Notes: a model not told the origin generated them from the letters alone. 64,000 nt of DNA from Acanthochromis polyacanthus (GCF_021347895.1 NC_067120.1:14369361-14433360), one strand, 5' to 3'. Positions 26,210 through 41,000 are shown, counted from the stretch's first letter. Made by a program: numbers and translations.

Positions 26210-27189
26210 GCAGCACAAAGCCTTCATTGACGCAAATGTTTAACCTTTCAAACTGCACATGAACAAGATTTTCCCCACAGGGAGGATCGGAACTGTCTAA
26301 GGAATTATCTGCACATATTCTGCAAAAACTGAAGTGGAAACAATCTGTTGGGCAGCTATAATTGCAGTCTCAGTGAAGGAAGAAAATTAATTATTTGGCA
26401 GAAACGAACCGGCGCTCTCTGCTTTGTACTTCTGATTATTAATTTGCTCTCCCATAGTGATAGTCAGGATTGAGACTGGGTAACAAGCGGATTAAAAAGC
26501 GATTTCTCTGAGGAAGTGTAAATAGGTTTATACAACTACACATTGCCACCTCCAAACTGAAAAAAAAACAAACTTAAAATGCCTTTCTTTCACTCCTTTT
26601 GTCTGGACTTTTCAGCACGTCTGTCAGATGTAATCTCATAATCGGTAGGCAGTCTTTCCACTGCTAGATGAGCTGTCAGAGGGCTCCTCTGGGTGATCTT
26701 GCTGCTTCTCTGAGGCAGAAGGGATATGATCGATGCCAGGTTTGATTCCTGCCTGTCTTTGAAGGGGCTCTGCTGTCGCTCAAATGGGATTCTTCCTTGA
26801 CCCCTTCACCCCTATCCTGCACACAATCGACTCAGAAATGTACATTTTCTAGTGGAAATAAACCACAACCTCCCCCAACCTCTGTCTGACGCAAGACTGA
26901 TGAACTGCCAATGCAATTATTTTACACAGAATGTATAGAAATTGTTTGAATAATTAATCCACAACCCCTATCCTTTTCTAATCTGTTTTTCTTTAAAACA
27001 GCATGTGTGCACTGGTTTGCTTTTCATTCTGCTTCTAATTTTAATGTGCTGTGAGTTCCAGAGAAAGCTTTTCTTCCTCATTGTAGGCTTGTGTAAGTTG
27101 CCGTGACAATAAAATTGAACAATACTAAAGATATGAAGGCAGTCTTTGTCTGCTGTGGGGGAGCGAGTTAGCGTAGAATGAGAACTTCA
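26210..27189. other. Non-coding, inside probable tspan18 5' intron
   Basis: No coding exon. Balanced composition; no repeat named. Confidence 0.35.
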
Positions 27190-27450
27190 ACTCTCCTCAC
27201 CAGCCGGGGGCTTATTATTTTTCCCTTTCCTCCCTAGACCCAGGAAATTGATTTAGAGCTATGGTTAAACACTTTCTGTAAATCATAATGATATGCTTAG
27301 GTATTGATTACCCTCCTAGTGGTACTCTGAGAGCAACCAACAGCCTCTTTGCCTGAGAAGGGTTTTAATTAACCCCTCCCTTTCCTAAGCCCCACTGAAA
27401 GGCCTAATGAGGGCACAGGAGGTCTTAATTGAGATTTGCATATATTACAG
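27190..27450. promoter_or_regulatory. Candidate conserved non-coding block
   Basis: Even-composition sequence with dense homeodomain cores (GGCTTATTATT, AAATCATAATGATATG, GTTTTAATTAACCCC, GGCCTAATGAGGG, TCTTAATTGAG) followed by TTTGCATAT, an octamer-like site. No open frame or repeat. Enhancer-like by appearance only. Confidence 0.35.
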
Positions 27451-28690
27451 TCGCACAGAGAAGCACCAGAAATGGTCCGTTCTCATCCCTCCAGCTCTCC
27501 ACTGTCAATCCCGGGCCACTGTGTGAAGAGTGCAAACTGTATTTACTGGAGCAGGAGATGAAGAGGAGGAACGAGGAGGGGGAGGAGGGGGAGGAAGGGG
27601 TCGGCTGGAAAAACTCTCAGGGCACAGCTCACTTCTTATTCTCCAAACAAAATGTCTGATTTCTTTTCCAGCTTCACCCTTTTGCTCTTCACTCCCATCT
27701 CAGGGTCAAACCAACTGTCAGATCCTGAGCCAATTTCCTTTTATGCATTAAAATGCATTGAGTGCTTAAGAATGAAATGGACTTTACCGTACGGGGCCTC
27801 GCCAGGCTCCCAATAACAAGCCTATGGTGCAAACCAGCATAGTATAAATCAAACTGCCACAGAGACCCCGGAGAAAGTGCAACGTAAACAAACTGGTCTT
27901 TCCCATGGCTCCCAAGGGATCGTAAGTTGTCATCGATCACAGCCCAGCCACAGAGATCAGACCATTAAGTCTCTTTGAATATTCTGCAGAGCATATTATG
28001 TAGACAAGGGAAACACGGTCCACACCCCAGGAGCTGCAGCCTTACAACAACTTTGATGAACTGCTCCTGGATTAAAGGCAGATCCTCCTCAGGTGTGCTG
28101 CTTTGCGAAGCTAGCAATGCATTAAAGCAACAAGATGTGTGGCATTGTGTATTTTTGGGATGGCAAAATCCACCCTGCAAAAACAAATGCGACACACACA
28201 CAGCAGAAAAGAATATTGCATCGCTTGGAGACAATGTGTTATGAGGAAATACTGTATGTCCTCAATCTGACAATCTATGCGGCAGTCGTTGCCCTGAGGT
28301 AACCAGTAAATGCCAGCTCCATCTATGTCTGCCGTACCTCCTCTTACTGACATCGTAAAACCCCAAACAGCACTGAGATCTTATTGTTTACTCTTGGTGA
28401 AGAGTGATGGTGAGACTGACTGATGGCTCAGTGAAGCTTCACAGTCAAAGCTGGCTGTGGAGGTCGACATGGTTGAGTTTGATGGTGGATTAATGGGAAC
28501 TGATCCCAAATCAACTTCACAGCACCAACAGAAGCCACAGCTCTGTAATGAGGACAAACTCATTTGACCTACATTCTTCTCAGAATGAGCGTGAGGGATT
28601 CGGAAACATTGCTACAGGTCTTTTCTCATGCTTAACTCAGAAAAGCAGAGGTCTGTTTGGCCGGCATCTACACAATCAACTATTATGGTT
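27451..28690. other. Non-coding, nothing firmly recognised
   Basis: Contains a GAGGAGG-rich purine run at 27,556-27,600. Open frames here lack splice context. Confidence 0.35.
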
Positions 28691-29430
28691 GTGTCAACTC
28701 GCTGTAATTAAAAGATAAGGAAGACACAGACCCACATTGAGAGCGCTCCATATATTAATAGCGCAGCCTTGGGTGGTTCCCCTTAAAGATGTCACTTTCG
28801 GCACGATTAATGAAGTGAGTCTATATTCCCTTGCTCCGCTAGCCACCGCCCCGGACGAATGGATCAGAATGACAAGGACACTCTGTCTGCTCCTCGCCAA
28901 ACGGTTGCCAACCCCCACATGACCAGGCCCTTCACTTCATCTTGAACGTGAGCCTGCATAACAAACAATTATTAATGCTGAAATCCTCTTGAGAGTTTGA
29001 AGATTGAAGCTTGACCCTTTTAAATGTCACTGACCCTCTAAATGATCACCTGTAATTGAACTCTGGGGACGACACATTTGTCCCCGAAGCTCACCCATGC
29101 AGCTGGAGCAGGTGTGTCTTGCCATTCCCTGCATGCCACTGAAGCTCTCTGTGCGTGTGCTAATACTCACTGACAATGACACTAAGGGACTGCACATGCC
29201 GCATCACCCCTTATCTCAATTAAAAACCCATTTTCATATTTCTCCATGACTTCCTAAATCAGCCACAGCAAGCAAACACCCCACAATCCGAATAGAGACA
29301 GGCTCCTCTGGCAATGAACAGGATTCCCCGGAGGCACACCATGTCCCTTAATGAACCTCCAATTAGGAGAGAATGAGCCCTGGGCTGTGCTGCCACACTG
29401 AGGAGCTTTGAAGTGTACTGAATGCTAAGC
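28691..29430. promoter_or_regulatory. Candidate conserved non-coding block
   Basis: Non-repetitive, with ATTAATAGCGC, CACGATTAATGAAG, CAATTATTAATGC, CCTTAATGAACC and CCAATTAGGAG cores. Looks like regulatory sequence; not tested for conservation. Confidence 0.28.
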
Positions 29431-32400
29431 AGCTATAGCAATGTATGCTTCTTTAGAGGGCATACAGCTTGCAGACAACAGGGAACAACCACAGAGAGAA
29501 AGTGTACAAAAGTAGCTCAAAGCCAGCCCGGCTCACAGTGTGTGTGGGTGTAGCTCACACAGAGAGCAAAGCGCAGAAACTCAGCTGGGTGAGGAAATTT
29601 GGAAACCTGCTAAGATTTTGCAGAGGTGCAAATGCTGGTCAGATGCTCAGGTGGACACATACAAATAGTCGAGCCTCAGGCGAGCTTAGCTTAATGAGTT
29701 TTCACAGTACACATATATGATTGGTGAACATTATCAGCCTCTGCACATTACGGGCAAAGCTATTTCACCACAAAAAGTGGACAGTCTCTGATGAATTCGC
29801 TCCGTCTTGCAAAGCAATTTATCATTTCATTCCATTGTTCCAATACGTGCAGTGACTCTAAAGCAGTTTTTATCTGCGTCGGTGAGGGGCGCTCTGCTGA
29901 TCTATTCACTTTAGAGCCATATTGTGCGAATCCCAAAGGGCAGAAGTCCTCTGACCAGGCAGCTGACACACTCCTGAACAACAGGCTGATTAACTAGAGA
30001 AGGCTCTCAGAATGAACAAATGCACAGTCAGAAACAGACTGACCATGTGTTGTCAACATCTCTGCAGGCCACATTCCTGACATCCCGACTGGGCACACAT
30101 CCAACTTTTCGTTCAGTGCTAACAGTTGCTCAAACTCCTACAGTGAAATCGATTCTCCAGCTCCTTAGATAAGAAAGATTGGACAGTGGAAGTGCACTGA
30201 TAACTTCTCTATAGCCAACTTGAGCGGAGGACATGCGACTGAGATGAGGAGATTTGGGCTTCTATTGAACACTAGTGTGTGTGTGATCCCCGTTCTCTCA
30301 CAGCAGAGACACTTAATTGTTTCGGCACCTCTATCTGGCTGAGTGAAGATACAAACTGGCTGCGCGGGGGAAGGATCAATACCAGGCCCAGGAACATGGT
30401 CAATGATGCATTGATCCCTGGGAGTTACAGCTCTTAGACCACTGGTTGTCTGGCAGTGAGGGCATGTGGTAGCAGCACACAATGAACACATAAACACTTC
30501 TGCACCGCTGCCTGTTAGGACTCAGCCAGGGCTTTTCCCACGCGGTGTTCTGGAGGATGACACATTGCCTTTGGGGCTTTCCACAAAAATTACTTATAAC
30601 TCAATTTAGAGCTAAATACTCAATAATTTATGTGACAAAAAGGGAAATTATTTCTCTGCATTTCTACTTGTGCCTTTTTGCGTTTTCAGTGTTTTTTTCC
30701 ACAAGTTCATGAAAGCTAAGTCAGTCTTCTTCGTGTACGTTAGAGTCCAGAGCCAAATCAATATCCGCTCCTCATTAAACAAAAAGTTTGAAACATCCAA
30801 TCAATAATCTCACCAGTTCTAATTTGGGCAACATTTGACCCTCAGGCAAGAGACAATTAAAATGTTGGCGATGTTCGCTTTGTTTTAACCACTGTAGAAG
30901 TCAAGGTTGTTGTCTCTGTCAGATCTCAGCCTGTTCAGTGAACATCACAGATGGCCTCTGCAGAAGTAAACAATCGGATATTTAAGGATGAACAACAATT
31001 TGAGCCTAATGGGACTAAAAAAGGTCATTTGGAGGGAAAACATGCACAGGAGCACAAAATGTAGCCAAGTCCAGGCAAAGAAACAGAAACATGAAACAAA
31101 TGATCACGTTTGATTTTCTTATGACTGAAACGGTTTCTGGTGAGATTGTTTTAAGCACCAGCTGGAACAATTCCAGTCGTCCAAAAGGGACTCTGGTCTC
31201 TACGGCAACCCCGGATATGGGGTGAGAGTGGCCTTTGTCTGCCGAAGAGTGTTTGGCATCTCCACTTAGCACTAGTTCCTGTTAGAAAACAAAGGGGAGC
31301 AGAGTCGAGCACTTTACGGCATGAGGGACAGCTTGGCCAGCCATTTGTCTAATGAGCCATCACTCACACCCTTTTGCAAGGCCATATGTTAGTTTGAATA
31401 CAGCCAGTTCCCCCGTGTAGAAAGCCTAAAAGCTGTTTTATCACTTACTGATACAGCACACACACATCTGAACTGTCATACACTTAGCGAAACTTCAGCG
31501 AAATGAAAAGAAAAAAATAGCAAAAAACAACAGCGTAGCCTACTTTGTGTTGCAGGGGGGAGTTTCAAGCGCAATGCAAAGATCAAAACCGAGCCTTGAG
31601 GATAAAGCGTGTGAATGTTTGTGTTTTTGTCAGAGCCTCAGATGAAAGAGATAACCACATATATTTGAGGCCCCATTGCAAATAAGTTCATAGAAGTAAG
31701 TGTGTTAATGCCGCTGCATGAACAGTGGAGCAGAAAATACATGACTCTTTTATCGTGCCTAGTAATTTGCTGAAACGGAAGCACATTTTACTGCATGTTG
31801 TTATTAATGTGACTCTGTGATTATGAGGCTGTGTATTCCCGGGCACTGGGTTGGAATCATGATTGCTCAACGTATTACAGAATCTAAAGGAAAATTCCAG
31901 TTTACTACTGCTTGAAACTTGTTTGAACAGTTTTGATCCTTACTTATATTTGATATGTTCTTGTGCTGGTGTAACTGTGGATGTGATATTTCCTCCTGAA
32001 TAAAATTGAAGAATGAATTTAAACCTCGACTTTTAAGCCAACATGGAAAAGAATTAGATAACTCAGTCAGATAGGGTGATATAAAGTGGAGGAACAGCTA
32101 TTAGATGGACTTGGAGTCACAAGTTTCATGCACTCTCTCTGCAGGTGAGCGCATGAATGAACCTGAATTATATTAAACCTCAAAGTCAGTACTTCTACAA
32201 CTGAAAATATCTCAAAACCTTGCCATAATTTAACACCTCACTTCCACATGTAAGACATTTACTTGTCTGGTGTCTGTTGTTATGGTTCTGTGCTATGACT
32301 GATTACAGCTGATGTGTCTGGGTCTAAACTCCCCTTTAACCTTTCAATCTTTACATGTCTGCTGCTCAGCCGTGCCTGGAATACTAATGTTACAAATGCC

Positions 32401-34600
32401 AATGCAAATCAGAGGCTAACAAAGGCCAGTGCGAGCCTGCTGTGATGGTAAAGGGACAAAAGCACTTGTCTGCCTGTTCTCAGGACCAGCGTCGTGCACC
32501 GCTCTCGCACCGTGCCTCCTGTTGACGGCAACAATGGCTTTGAGCCTGTGCTGTCAGCAACTGACTGAAAAGAGTCTGTCAACAAGCTCTTTTTACTTCC
32601 TGATTCAACATATGTGTGCTGAGGTGGAATTACTGTTGGATTTGCTGGAAATCTATCACACCCCCAGATTACAGATGCTGCAGCAAATCTAAGGAATATG
32701 TGCTGAAGATAGAAGTCCCCCCCCCTGAGGATTCTGTGTGCTAAATTTGTAGATAAAATGCAACCGTACCATGTGTATCTGCTTGTTCCTCGTCTTTGTT
32801 CAGGTGAAGCTGATGACTTCTCTCGTTTTTCTCTCCTCTCCTGTTTTCATGGGCTGTTGGACAAAAGCACAGAAGAAGAAGCACAGGTCAAGACCGAGCT
32901 AATGAGATGAATAAACAGTGAAGCACTGGCAGGGAGAAAGAAAAGTGTCTCGGTGTGCGTAATTCACTGGAGCAGAATAAGACTGGGAGCTTAAAGACAC
33001 AAAAAATAAAATTCTAGGACACTTAAAATGACCGAGTTTGCATTCATTATGTATGAAGCGCTCGCTCCCAGCAGTGCGCTAATCTAAGGCTGTAACAGTG
33101 TTTTATCTGTGCGAATATTTCTCTTCTTCGCTGTGAGGCAAAATTAACAGGGACAGAATGGGAAAAAAATGCACTGCTTTTAATAGTAGTGGTGCAGATC
33201 AGTGTGCAGCTCAGGTAAAATTTTAATATGTGCCTTGAAGGTATTAGAATCTATGTACCTTCTCACTTGGTTAATTATCTTTTGTTAGAAAACCCAACAC
33301 ACCACAGTTTCTCACACAGCTTCTGACTTGACCTTGATGAGCATCTGAACTAATGTATTATTCACTGAAAGCAGAATACCTTGCTTTCTTAGCTCACAGT
33401 GCGGGATTTAACTGTCAATGTAAGAAACATCTCCAACCAAGTGTGTCTAATGAGCATAAATGCTTTAAACTTTTTTCCTGTTTCTAAACTGCTTCGCCAC
33501 AACTGTCTCCCAGCTGAAAATAACGATATTGCAATGAGAGCCAATTAAACTGCTGGTATATCCAGCCTCGATGTGCAAAAATAGTCAGCCGCGCAGTTTT
33601 GACTGACAATACTTTGGAGGCAGTTTCAAAGCACTGGCGCTGACAACTACAGCGTCAAATATGGCGAGAGCTGCCTACGAAGACACGAACAGCATGCAGC
33701 TCTTGCCACATTAGATGGTGAAATACAGGCTGGGTATTCTCAGCCCGACAGTGGCTGGGGATGGAGAGTATCCCAGGAGTATTCCAGCTGATAGAGCCAG
33801 CCACATCATCCTGCCGACACACCATATTGCCAGCAGACATCAGATTCACCGGGACACAAAACCCAACTGACAGTGGGAGCGACGCACCCTCCCCCATACA
33901 GAACACCCTGCTCTGATTACAGCTGGAAAAGGCAATCAAAGCCTGAGTGAGGAAAATGGACAAATCTGCGAAGTGAGGAGATGCACTGGAATGATACACT
34001 CCCTTATCTCAGAGCCTTGAACTCAGACATGCTCAGGGAATCAATAACATCTCCATGGTGGCTACACATGTATGAGGAGCCAAAGGATATGCAGCTTGTT
34101 GAAAGCGTCATTTACAAAATATTCACCACATGGTTTAGCAAACACATCCCCAGGCAATGCAACACTGTAATCCCTTCCCAGTGTGCCTCGGTATATTACA
34201 GAAGCAGCAGATAGGTAAGTAATTGTCCCCATCATGCTCTGTAATCTAGTACTGAGCAGCAGAGTGGTCAAATTTTACCCTGCAGCCTGTTGCAGAGGCA
34301 GCCTCTTTTGAACCCCTGTTTTGAGAGCTATTAGCTGGTGGAGAGCAACAGCGTTGAGGGTCTGCATTATTTTTTGGTTTCCATGGAAACCTATTCATGC
34401 GAAAGTGGAGCACCAATAGGATCGCAGAGCCTCATTGAATCAGTTATGGGGGTGCGAAGAGAGATCAGCGCAGACGGCAGAGAAAGCACAACAATAGGAC
34501 GAACCCTCAAGGGGAACTAGAAAGGCCAGGCCACTGAGGGTCCAACAAAGCGGGGAGAGAATCAGCACGAGAGAAAAGGTTTCATCTACATCCGCTCAAT
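29431..34600. other. Non-coding interval, no gene recognised
   Basis: I looked for tetraspanin-like, TP53I11-like or other coding exons and saw none. Open frames of 60-114 residues here have no domain, no coding-type composition and no matching splice sites. Confidence 0.4.
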
Positions 34601-34780
34601 GGTTTCCCTTTTAAATGAATCTCTCTCGCCAATTTGTCGTTGACATTTAGGCTCACAACCACTGTGGGCAATTTAAACATCAAGGCAGCCACTAATTGAT
34701 TAGCTTCCGCTGATATTTCAGGTTCTGACAATATTATTGCATCATCAACATCTATCTTGTGTGTAAAGACAGCGGCACAT
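34601..34780. promoter_or_regulatory. Candidate regulatory block with paired homeodomain site
   Basis: TAATTGATTA at 34,693-34,702 is a palindromic paired-class homeodomain dimer site (TAATNNATTA), set in non-repetitive sequence with AACCACTG (RUNX-like) nearby. Motif-level evidence only. Confidence 0.25.
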
Positions 34781-37751
34781 TATAAATGATAAGCTTCCAC
34801 ATACAGTATCTACTACAGCTATGCCCCACAACTCAATTCACTAAAGACAGAGGAAAGTGGAGTAGCCATAAAAGGTACACTCCAGCATAAGTACCTGTTA
34901 CTAATCATCTTCACCTTTCCACAGTATGAATTTCTTTTACTCTTCAGACAATCCATCAATCAAACCGACTTCACACAGCAACTGTGAAGTTGGCTGCAAA
35001 TTCTCATAGGTTGAGGCCTCAACAGACCCCCTACAAAGACATATTTAGACGATATTTAGTCTCACCTGTCTAGCACCCTCTTTCCACCAACACCAACTGG
35101 GTGCAGGTGCTGGTATAGAGTTGGCTTAACTTGTGAATGAAGAACCAGTTCACCTTCCCACAGGTTAGAAAACTACAACCACCATGCATCTATTCAAACA
35201 CTGGATTCATTATTGAAGCTCCAGATTCTGTCGAGAACCACAGTGCAAGTAAACAATTTGTCTCTTCCATGAAGCGCTGCTGAAAAGCCAATGAGGATAT
35301 TATTTGTCTCATTTTCCCGGCTGTTTGATGTCTTAATATCTACAAGCATCAATTGTAGATATGAAAATACTGAACGACAGGGAAAAATGAAAATTACCTC
35401 ACCCGCTCTCCACACTCTGCTGCCTTGATTTCATATTCATACTGAAACCCACCTTTGTCTTGGTGGTCCCAAGGATTTAGCTGATCTTGTTGGTCATTAA
35501 ATCCCCGCACCAGCCCTTGATGTAAACAGTTCTTGCTTTCATATCAGCAGAGTGTTGGTGCTCTTTTGAACCAGTTTTCCTGCCCCAGATCCAGTTCTTT
35601 GACCGCCATTGAACAAAAAATGGTTTGAAATTAGGCACCAGCTCTAAACTAGACCTTTGTCAATTGACCAGGTGTCTGGATGTGAGAAATAAGGGATGAT
35701 TTAAACATCACTCTTAAGCCCTTGTTTTCCCATTGTTCACACAACTGCTGCTTTCTGTGTACACAACCATGAATGGCACTGATTGAAAAATTGTGCAACA
35801 GCCAGCTATTCTTGCACCCATTTTGAGGATTCTTTGTGTTTTGCTCCGTCTATGATGGGCGGCTTTTCACCCTATTCACAACAGCTATAAACTTGATTAT
35901 TGACCATGCATTGTTGAACAAATAAGTTAGTTCTGAGCACAGCTGAGTCTGTGGGCACTACTGACACTAGTGATTTGTGTTTTCTCTTTGTCTCCACGAG
36001 TCACCTCATCTTCGAAACCTTGACTGTTATGTCAGAGGTCAACGAACAGCAGGGAGTTTGATCAGCAACACTTCCTCTGAGGGGAGGAAATGGAGAGGAA
36101 AACAAGCAGGAAGTGACAGTTCTTCCATCTACACTTCACAGCTGGGCTTACTACAGCTACTCACTACAAAAGCAAACCTCTGCACTTTAGAGGCAACTCC
36201 AAATTTAGAGGTAATGACCAATGGGGCCTTTTACACCCTGAATAAAACCTGTATAAACACACTTAATAAAAGGAAAAATCTACAGCTCTGGATGTCATCT
36301 CTCCCTGGTGATCTGCGGCCAACTTCTGGCAGACTCCATATACATCACGCTCTAATATTGTAGAAATGAGAAAGAGGGCACTTGTCGGGAGTCATATATC
36401 TCCTGAACGTCTGCTTTAATGAGGCCAATGCTGAGGCAGAATTATCGCCTTACCCCATCTGGATTTATCGATCTAACAGTGTGAGTCAACCACCAGAGAT
36501 AAAGATAAACCACCACGATGGAGAAACAATCCTCACTCTGATCAGAGGGCATCACACAGCTAATCACTCACTCTTCCCTCTCTGTCCACAGCCAAACCTC
36601 TGTTTTCTTTGTTCTCCGCCCTACGGTAGGTGCTCCGGGGGGGGCTACACGGAGTAAGAGTGTATTCGCACATATGGAGTACACAATTATTCCAGCTAAA
36701 AGATGCAGATTGAACTCATTAAGAAGTCTTCTGTTTTCTCAGCGTTAATCGTTTTGGGCTAAATAGAAACCTGATGAGATCTCAGCCTGTGGAAATGTAT
36801 TCAGAGGGCGGCGTTTTGATGCTGATGAGAAATGACACAGTGTCCACCTCTTTCCAAGGACTAAACACTAGCCAGGCCCCTTCTCTGTGCAGAAGGTTTC
36901 ACAGGCAGCAGTTTGTATCTCTCACCTTATCAAAGAAAAGCAAAAAGCATCTTAGACAGAACCTTTCAAACATGTGCAACCTGCTTCTATAATTACACAA
37001 TAACAACTCCTCTGCAGTGACACGGTGATGAAGAACAGCAACTGAGCTACTAGTTGTTATTTTCTTTAACCCACGCCTGTCTAACTTGACTAGCCGCCTC
37101 GTATACTACCACACTTTCACCCCACTTCCCTCCAAGGCTATAGCCCCCAGTCTCTGAGGAGTCGGGGGCCTGAGGGGCATCACAATACCGCTTTGAAGTC
37201 AAACGATTAAAGAGGAAAGACCTGTCAAATTAGAATGACGGGGCTAAGGTTGGGAGAGGGAAGGATCAGTACGGGGGACAGGAAAGGCTGCGAATACTGA
37301 GCACTCGGGACCCGTGGGACACAATTAAGAGCAAGGGTTTTTTTTTAGTGGGGGTTACAAAAACACAGCAAGGATACCAGCAGCGCAGCTTTCCAAGCCA
37401 AAGTAAGAGTTCATTACTACATAGACGATCCTGAGGCTGTTAAAACCCAGTTAGTTCACCGACTCCTCCACATGATAACCATTTCCATCCTGGTTAAATC
37501 TCCAAGCCAGTAAAGCTTGAGAAATGTGCAGCATAGCGCTCAGGGAGTCTCAACTCCCCGAGAGGAATTGGGATGAAGATCCAAGCTGCTTGCACAATGA
37601 GGAAGTTTGCACAGTCTTCCCTCAGGATGTTTTCTTCAGCTAAAACATTTTGAGAGCACAGAAGATGACGGGCTAATTTTGTAGTCAGTTGGAATTAGTG
37701 GAATCATTGACAGAAGAGGGAACTCATTTTAGGAAACATGTTCTTGTCATG
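34781..37751. other. Non-coding interval, no gene recognised
   Basis: Includes 35,070-35,720, where CTCTTTCCACCAACACC...AGAACCAGTT and TTTTGAACCAGTTTTCCTG segments suggest a very old repeat, too decayed to name. The segment 37,080-37,330 is C/G-richer and non-repetitive. No exon was recognised. Confidence 0.35.
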
Positions 37752-38060
37752 ACTAGAGCTGCAACAAATAACTGTTCTGTTGATTGATTTGCTGATAATT
37801 TTGTCAATTACTAGAATAATTACTGAACAAAATGCTGGAAAATTGCAAAAAATTCTAAATTTCCTAATGCCCGAGGCAACGTTTGGTCTGATAAATAAAA
37901 TCTAAACTTTCAAATTTTGAAGAGAATCGCAAAGAAGAACTATGACATCCTAACAATATAAAAGATTGTATGTTTGAGAATAAAATACTTGGCATTTATA
38001 TTTAAATGATTTATTGATTATAATTTTTATAATCAGTTGCCAATTTATTCTCTGCAGCTC
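37752..38060 (+). repeat. Fish MITE-like repeat, family R1 copy 1
   Basis: Begins ACTAGAGCTGCAACAAATAA and ends TTCTCTGCAGCTC, so AGAGCTGCA-type ends are inverted. The interior has the ATTACTAGAATAATTACTG, GCTGGAAAATTG and CCTAATGCCCGAGG order known from a very common teleost interspersed repeat. Diverged, no coding capacity. Confidence 0.6.
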
Positions 38061-41000
38061 AAATGCAGCTGTAGTAATGACAAATTGTCAGTCACATGTC
38101 AAGGTGGACCCATTCCTACTAAGTGTAAACAATAAATTTCAAGTACAGTGTTGTAGTTAAGATACTAGAAGAACAATTAGTGTATCTGATCATTTGCATA
38201 CTGCTACACCCAATTTAGAGATTTGCTTGAATCTATTAGGAACAAACTGTATTATGTGCTAAAACATAACAAAAATTCTAAAAACAGATCTTCACATCCA
38301 ACCATGTAAATTAATAGTTTGCATCAATCTTCATAAGTTGCAACTTCGAATGAATGAATTCAACCAACAAACTCTACTAAGTTAGGGCCTTACAATAACA
38401 GTCATTTTTAATTAGCACTTCCTTAACAATTGGTAGGATAAACACAATTTTAAAGGTTCATTCCTCATAAAAAATGAGTTGATTTAACATGCTTTTTTCA
38501 ATTTATTTGAAAGGATATGTACAATAATTGCCATGGTTCTGAACACAACTTTAAACACTGACAACTGTTTAAAAAATTAGGTTTCCATGATTAAATTTTC
38601 TTTGGCAGTTTTTAGCCGTTTGTTAAGAAATCTATTCATTCAACAACAAAATAGTTTTTTTAATGAACAGTTCTTTTTTTTGTACTTGAAATGCAGCTGT
38701 GCATTGTGTTCAATGCACAACTGCATTTCCCAAGGCCATACTGCCTTAAGAAATCTCCCCTTCAGAAGGTTCTTTGTGTTGTACTTGGACAACTCACGAG
38801 TCCTTCTACATGCCATCTTTATTGTCAAAGCATTTTAAACAGGTAGGAAAGGCGACTTGAAGTCTCAAACTAGTGGTGAAGAAAAATGACCAAATCAAGT
38901 CAATCTCATTAAGCTAGCACAAGAGACATTTAGTTTGAAGCCAATTTATGTAAAAACCTGAGTTGAAATTACATACAACATTAAGTTGATGCAACTACCG
39001 AAATTATGTCAACACAACCCATCAAAAATAATTTGCAGGTTTTATTTAAAACAAAAATTTGGATTTTTCCTCCTTGCAACCATGAATTTGAATTAGTTGG
39101 AGTATAGGAATGCTGGCCTACTTTTTAGAGTGTAGTGTTGTGCCAGATATTTTCTAGAAGTTATTAAATATAAATATATGGGGCCACTGTTGTCCTATGA
39201 GTTAAAGTAGCTGCTTAAACATGTGTTACGAACACATCTGGAAGCCATTTCTAGACTTCATTTAAATCTTGCCATAGAGCAGTAGGTTATAGTTGTTGTT
39301 AGCTCTGAGCTGTTGTGGCTCTGATGATTACCACAAGGTCCTCAGCAGAAGAACTATCCTTTATCTTTAATATTAGCTGTAATTCTGATATGTCCATAAT
39401 GTGCCCTCGCTGTGACCTCCTGTCAGTTTAAGTCCCTTACAGCTGTTCAGTGTGCACACAAACAATTGGGTAAAGTTCACAAACCAGAAAACACACAAGA
39501 AGTGGAAACAGAGTGTTTGTGCAAATGGGCCAGATGCAACTTATTTTCATAATTAAAGCCAGTGGAAAGCCTCAATTTTAGACTCCTCCACAAGCACAAC
39601 TTCTTTACTAAAATGGTCATAAGGTTGACAATCTGGGCCATTGCAGTAATGTTGTACTTTTGGTAATCTGCATTTGCTCCGTGGCCACTTTGGAACAGTT
39701 TGAACATCACATTGTGTGGTGCAAAAGAAAAAAAATAAAACTTTGGCACGACTAAGATTAGTATAAAGTATAAATCCCAACAAAGAGGGACATTTGGATC
39801 ATTGCCTAGTAGTTACGACATCAGATCTGCCCCAAATCTTAAAGCCTCGGTCTGGTTCCAATTGCTAATGGTTTTACACTGCATACCTTGGTGAACACGC
39901 CCAGAGAGGCTGACTGCTATGCTCACACATCTTTCTAAAATCAGGTGATGGTTTATCCATGACTGGTGCATATCCTTAGTTTAGTGTGATTGAGGCCTAG
40001 AATTGTTGAAGTTGTGTTCAAACAAGGTAAAACAAAGGTGGGAAACCAAAACTGAAACAAAGCACATATGTTAGCGCTTGTTAATACACAAACATGTGGG
40101 TCACATTACTAGACAATAGTGTAAACAAACTTGAAGGAGGACAGCAGGATATCGGGACAGTTTGGATTACACCTTATCATGGCGACGTTAACTGTTGCAA
40201 CTGTTACATCAATCTCACTCACCATGTGAAGGTAAGAGCAGCAAGAGAAAATAGGGAGTAACCTGTTGCTTAATTTGGACAAAAAAACTAAAAAAAAAAA
40301 AAGATAAAAAAAAGCCAATTTGTCAACAACCCAAAAGTCAATTTATTTCTAAGAAATACATGGTGCCACAACACCAGTCTGTAATTTCATTTACATTTAG
40401 CATATAAAGACCTTCAAATACATCAGGCAATACTGTTTTGATCTCAGAAATAATTATGCGCATGCTGAAATCAGATTCTTGGCCCTAATTGGGCTTCACT
40501 GAGCTCTAAAGCTGGTCAGACTAATTTATTATCCTCTATATGTAAACAAATCACAAGATATTCAACTCAAAGAGGCAATTAGCATTAACTTGTACTTTGC
40601 TCCAGGACAGTAACGTGTAACTAACAGAGGCAACAGTGGTGCTGCACCTCAATAATCTAAAGACGAAAACATGTACAGAAAAAAACAAAAAAACTGGTTA
40701 AAATTGTGGCTTGGCCCAGCAGTTTTCTGTTGCTGATAAACACAATGTTGTATTTGTTTCTCAGCAGGTTTTCCCATCCATCAAAGACATGTTGGGAAAA
40801 TGAAAAGAGTCTTTTGTTGTAAATGTCAGCGTGAGGACTATCACATTTAGAGACACGGTTCAAACTGTCAGAAAGCATAACACTAGCTTTCTTAAGAGTT
40901 TACATTCAGGGGAATTTAAAAAAGCTGAGACAACAAACAGTGTCAAAAATGGTTTAACTCGAGCAAGTAGTGCTTCAGTTTCATTGAAATTCCTAAATCC

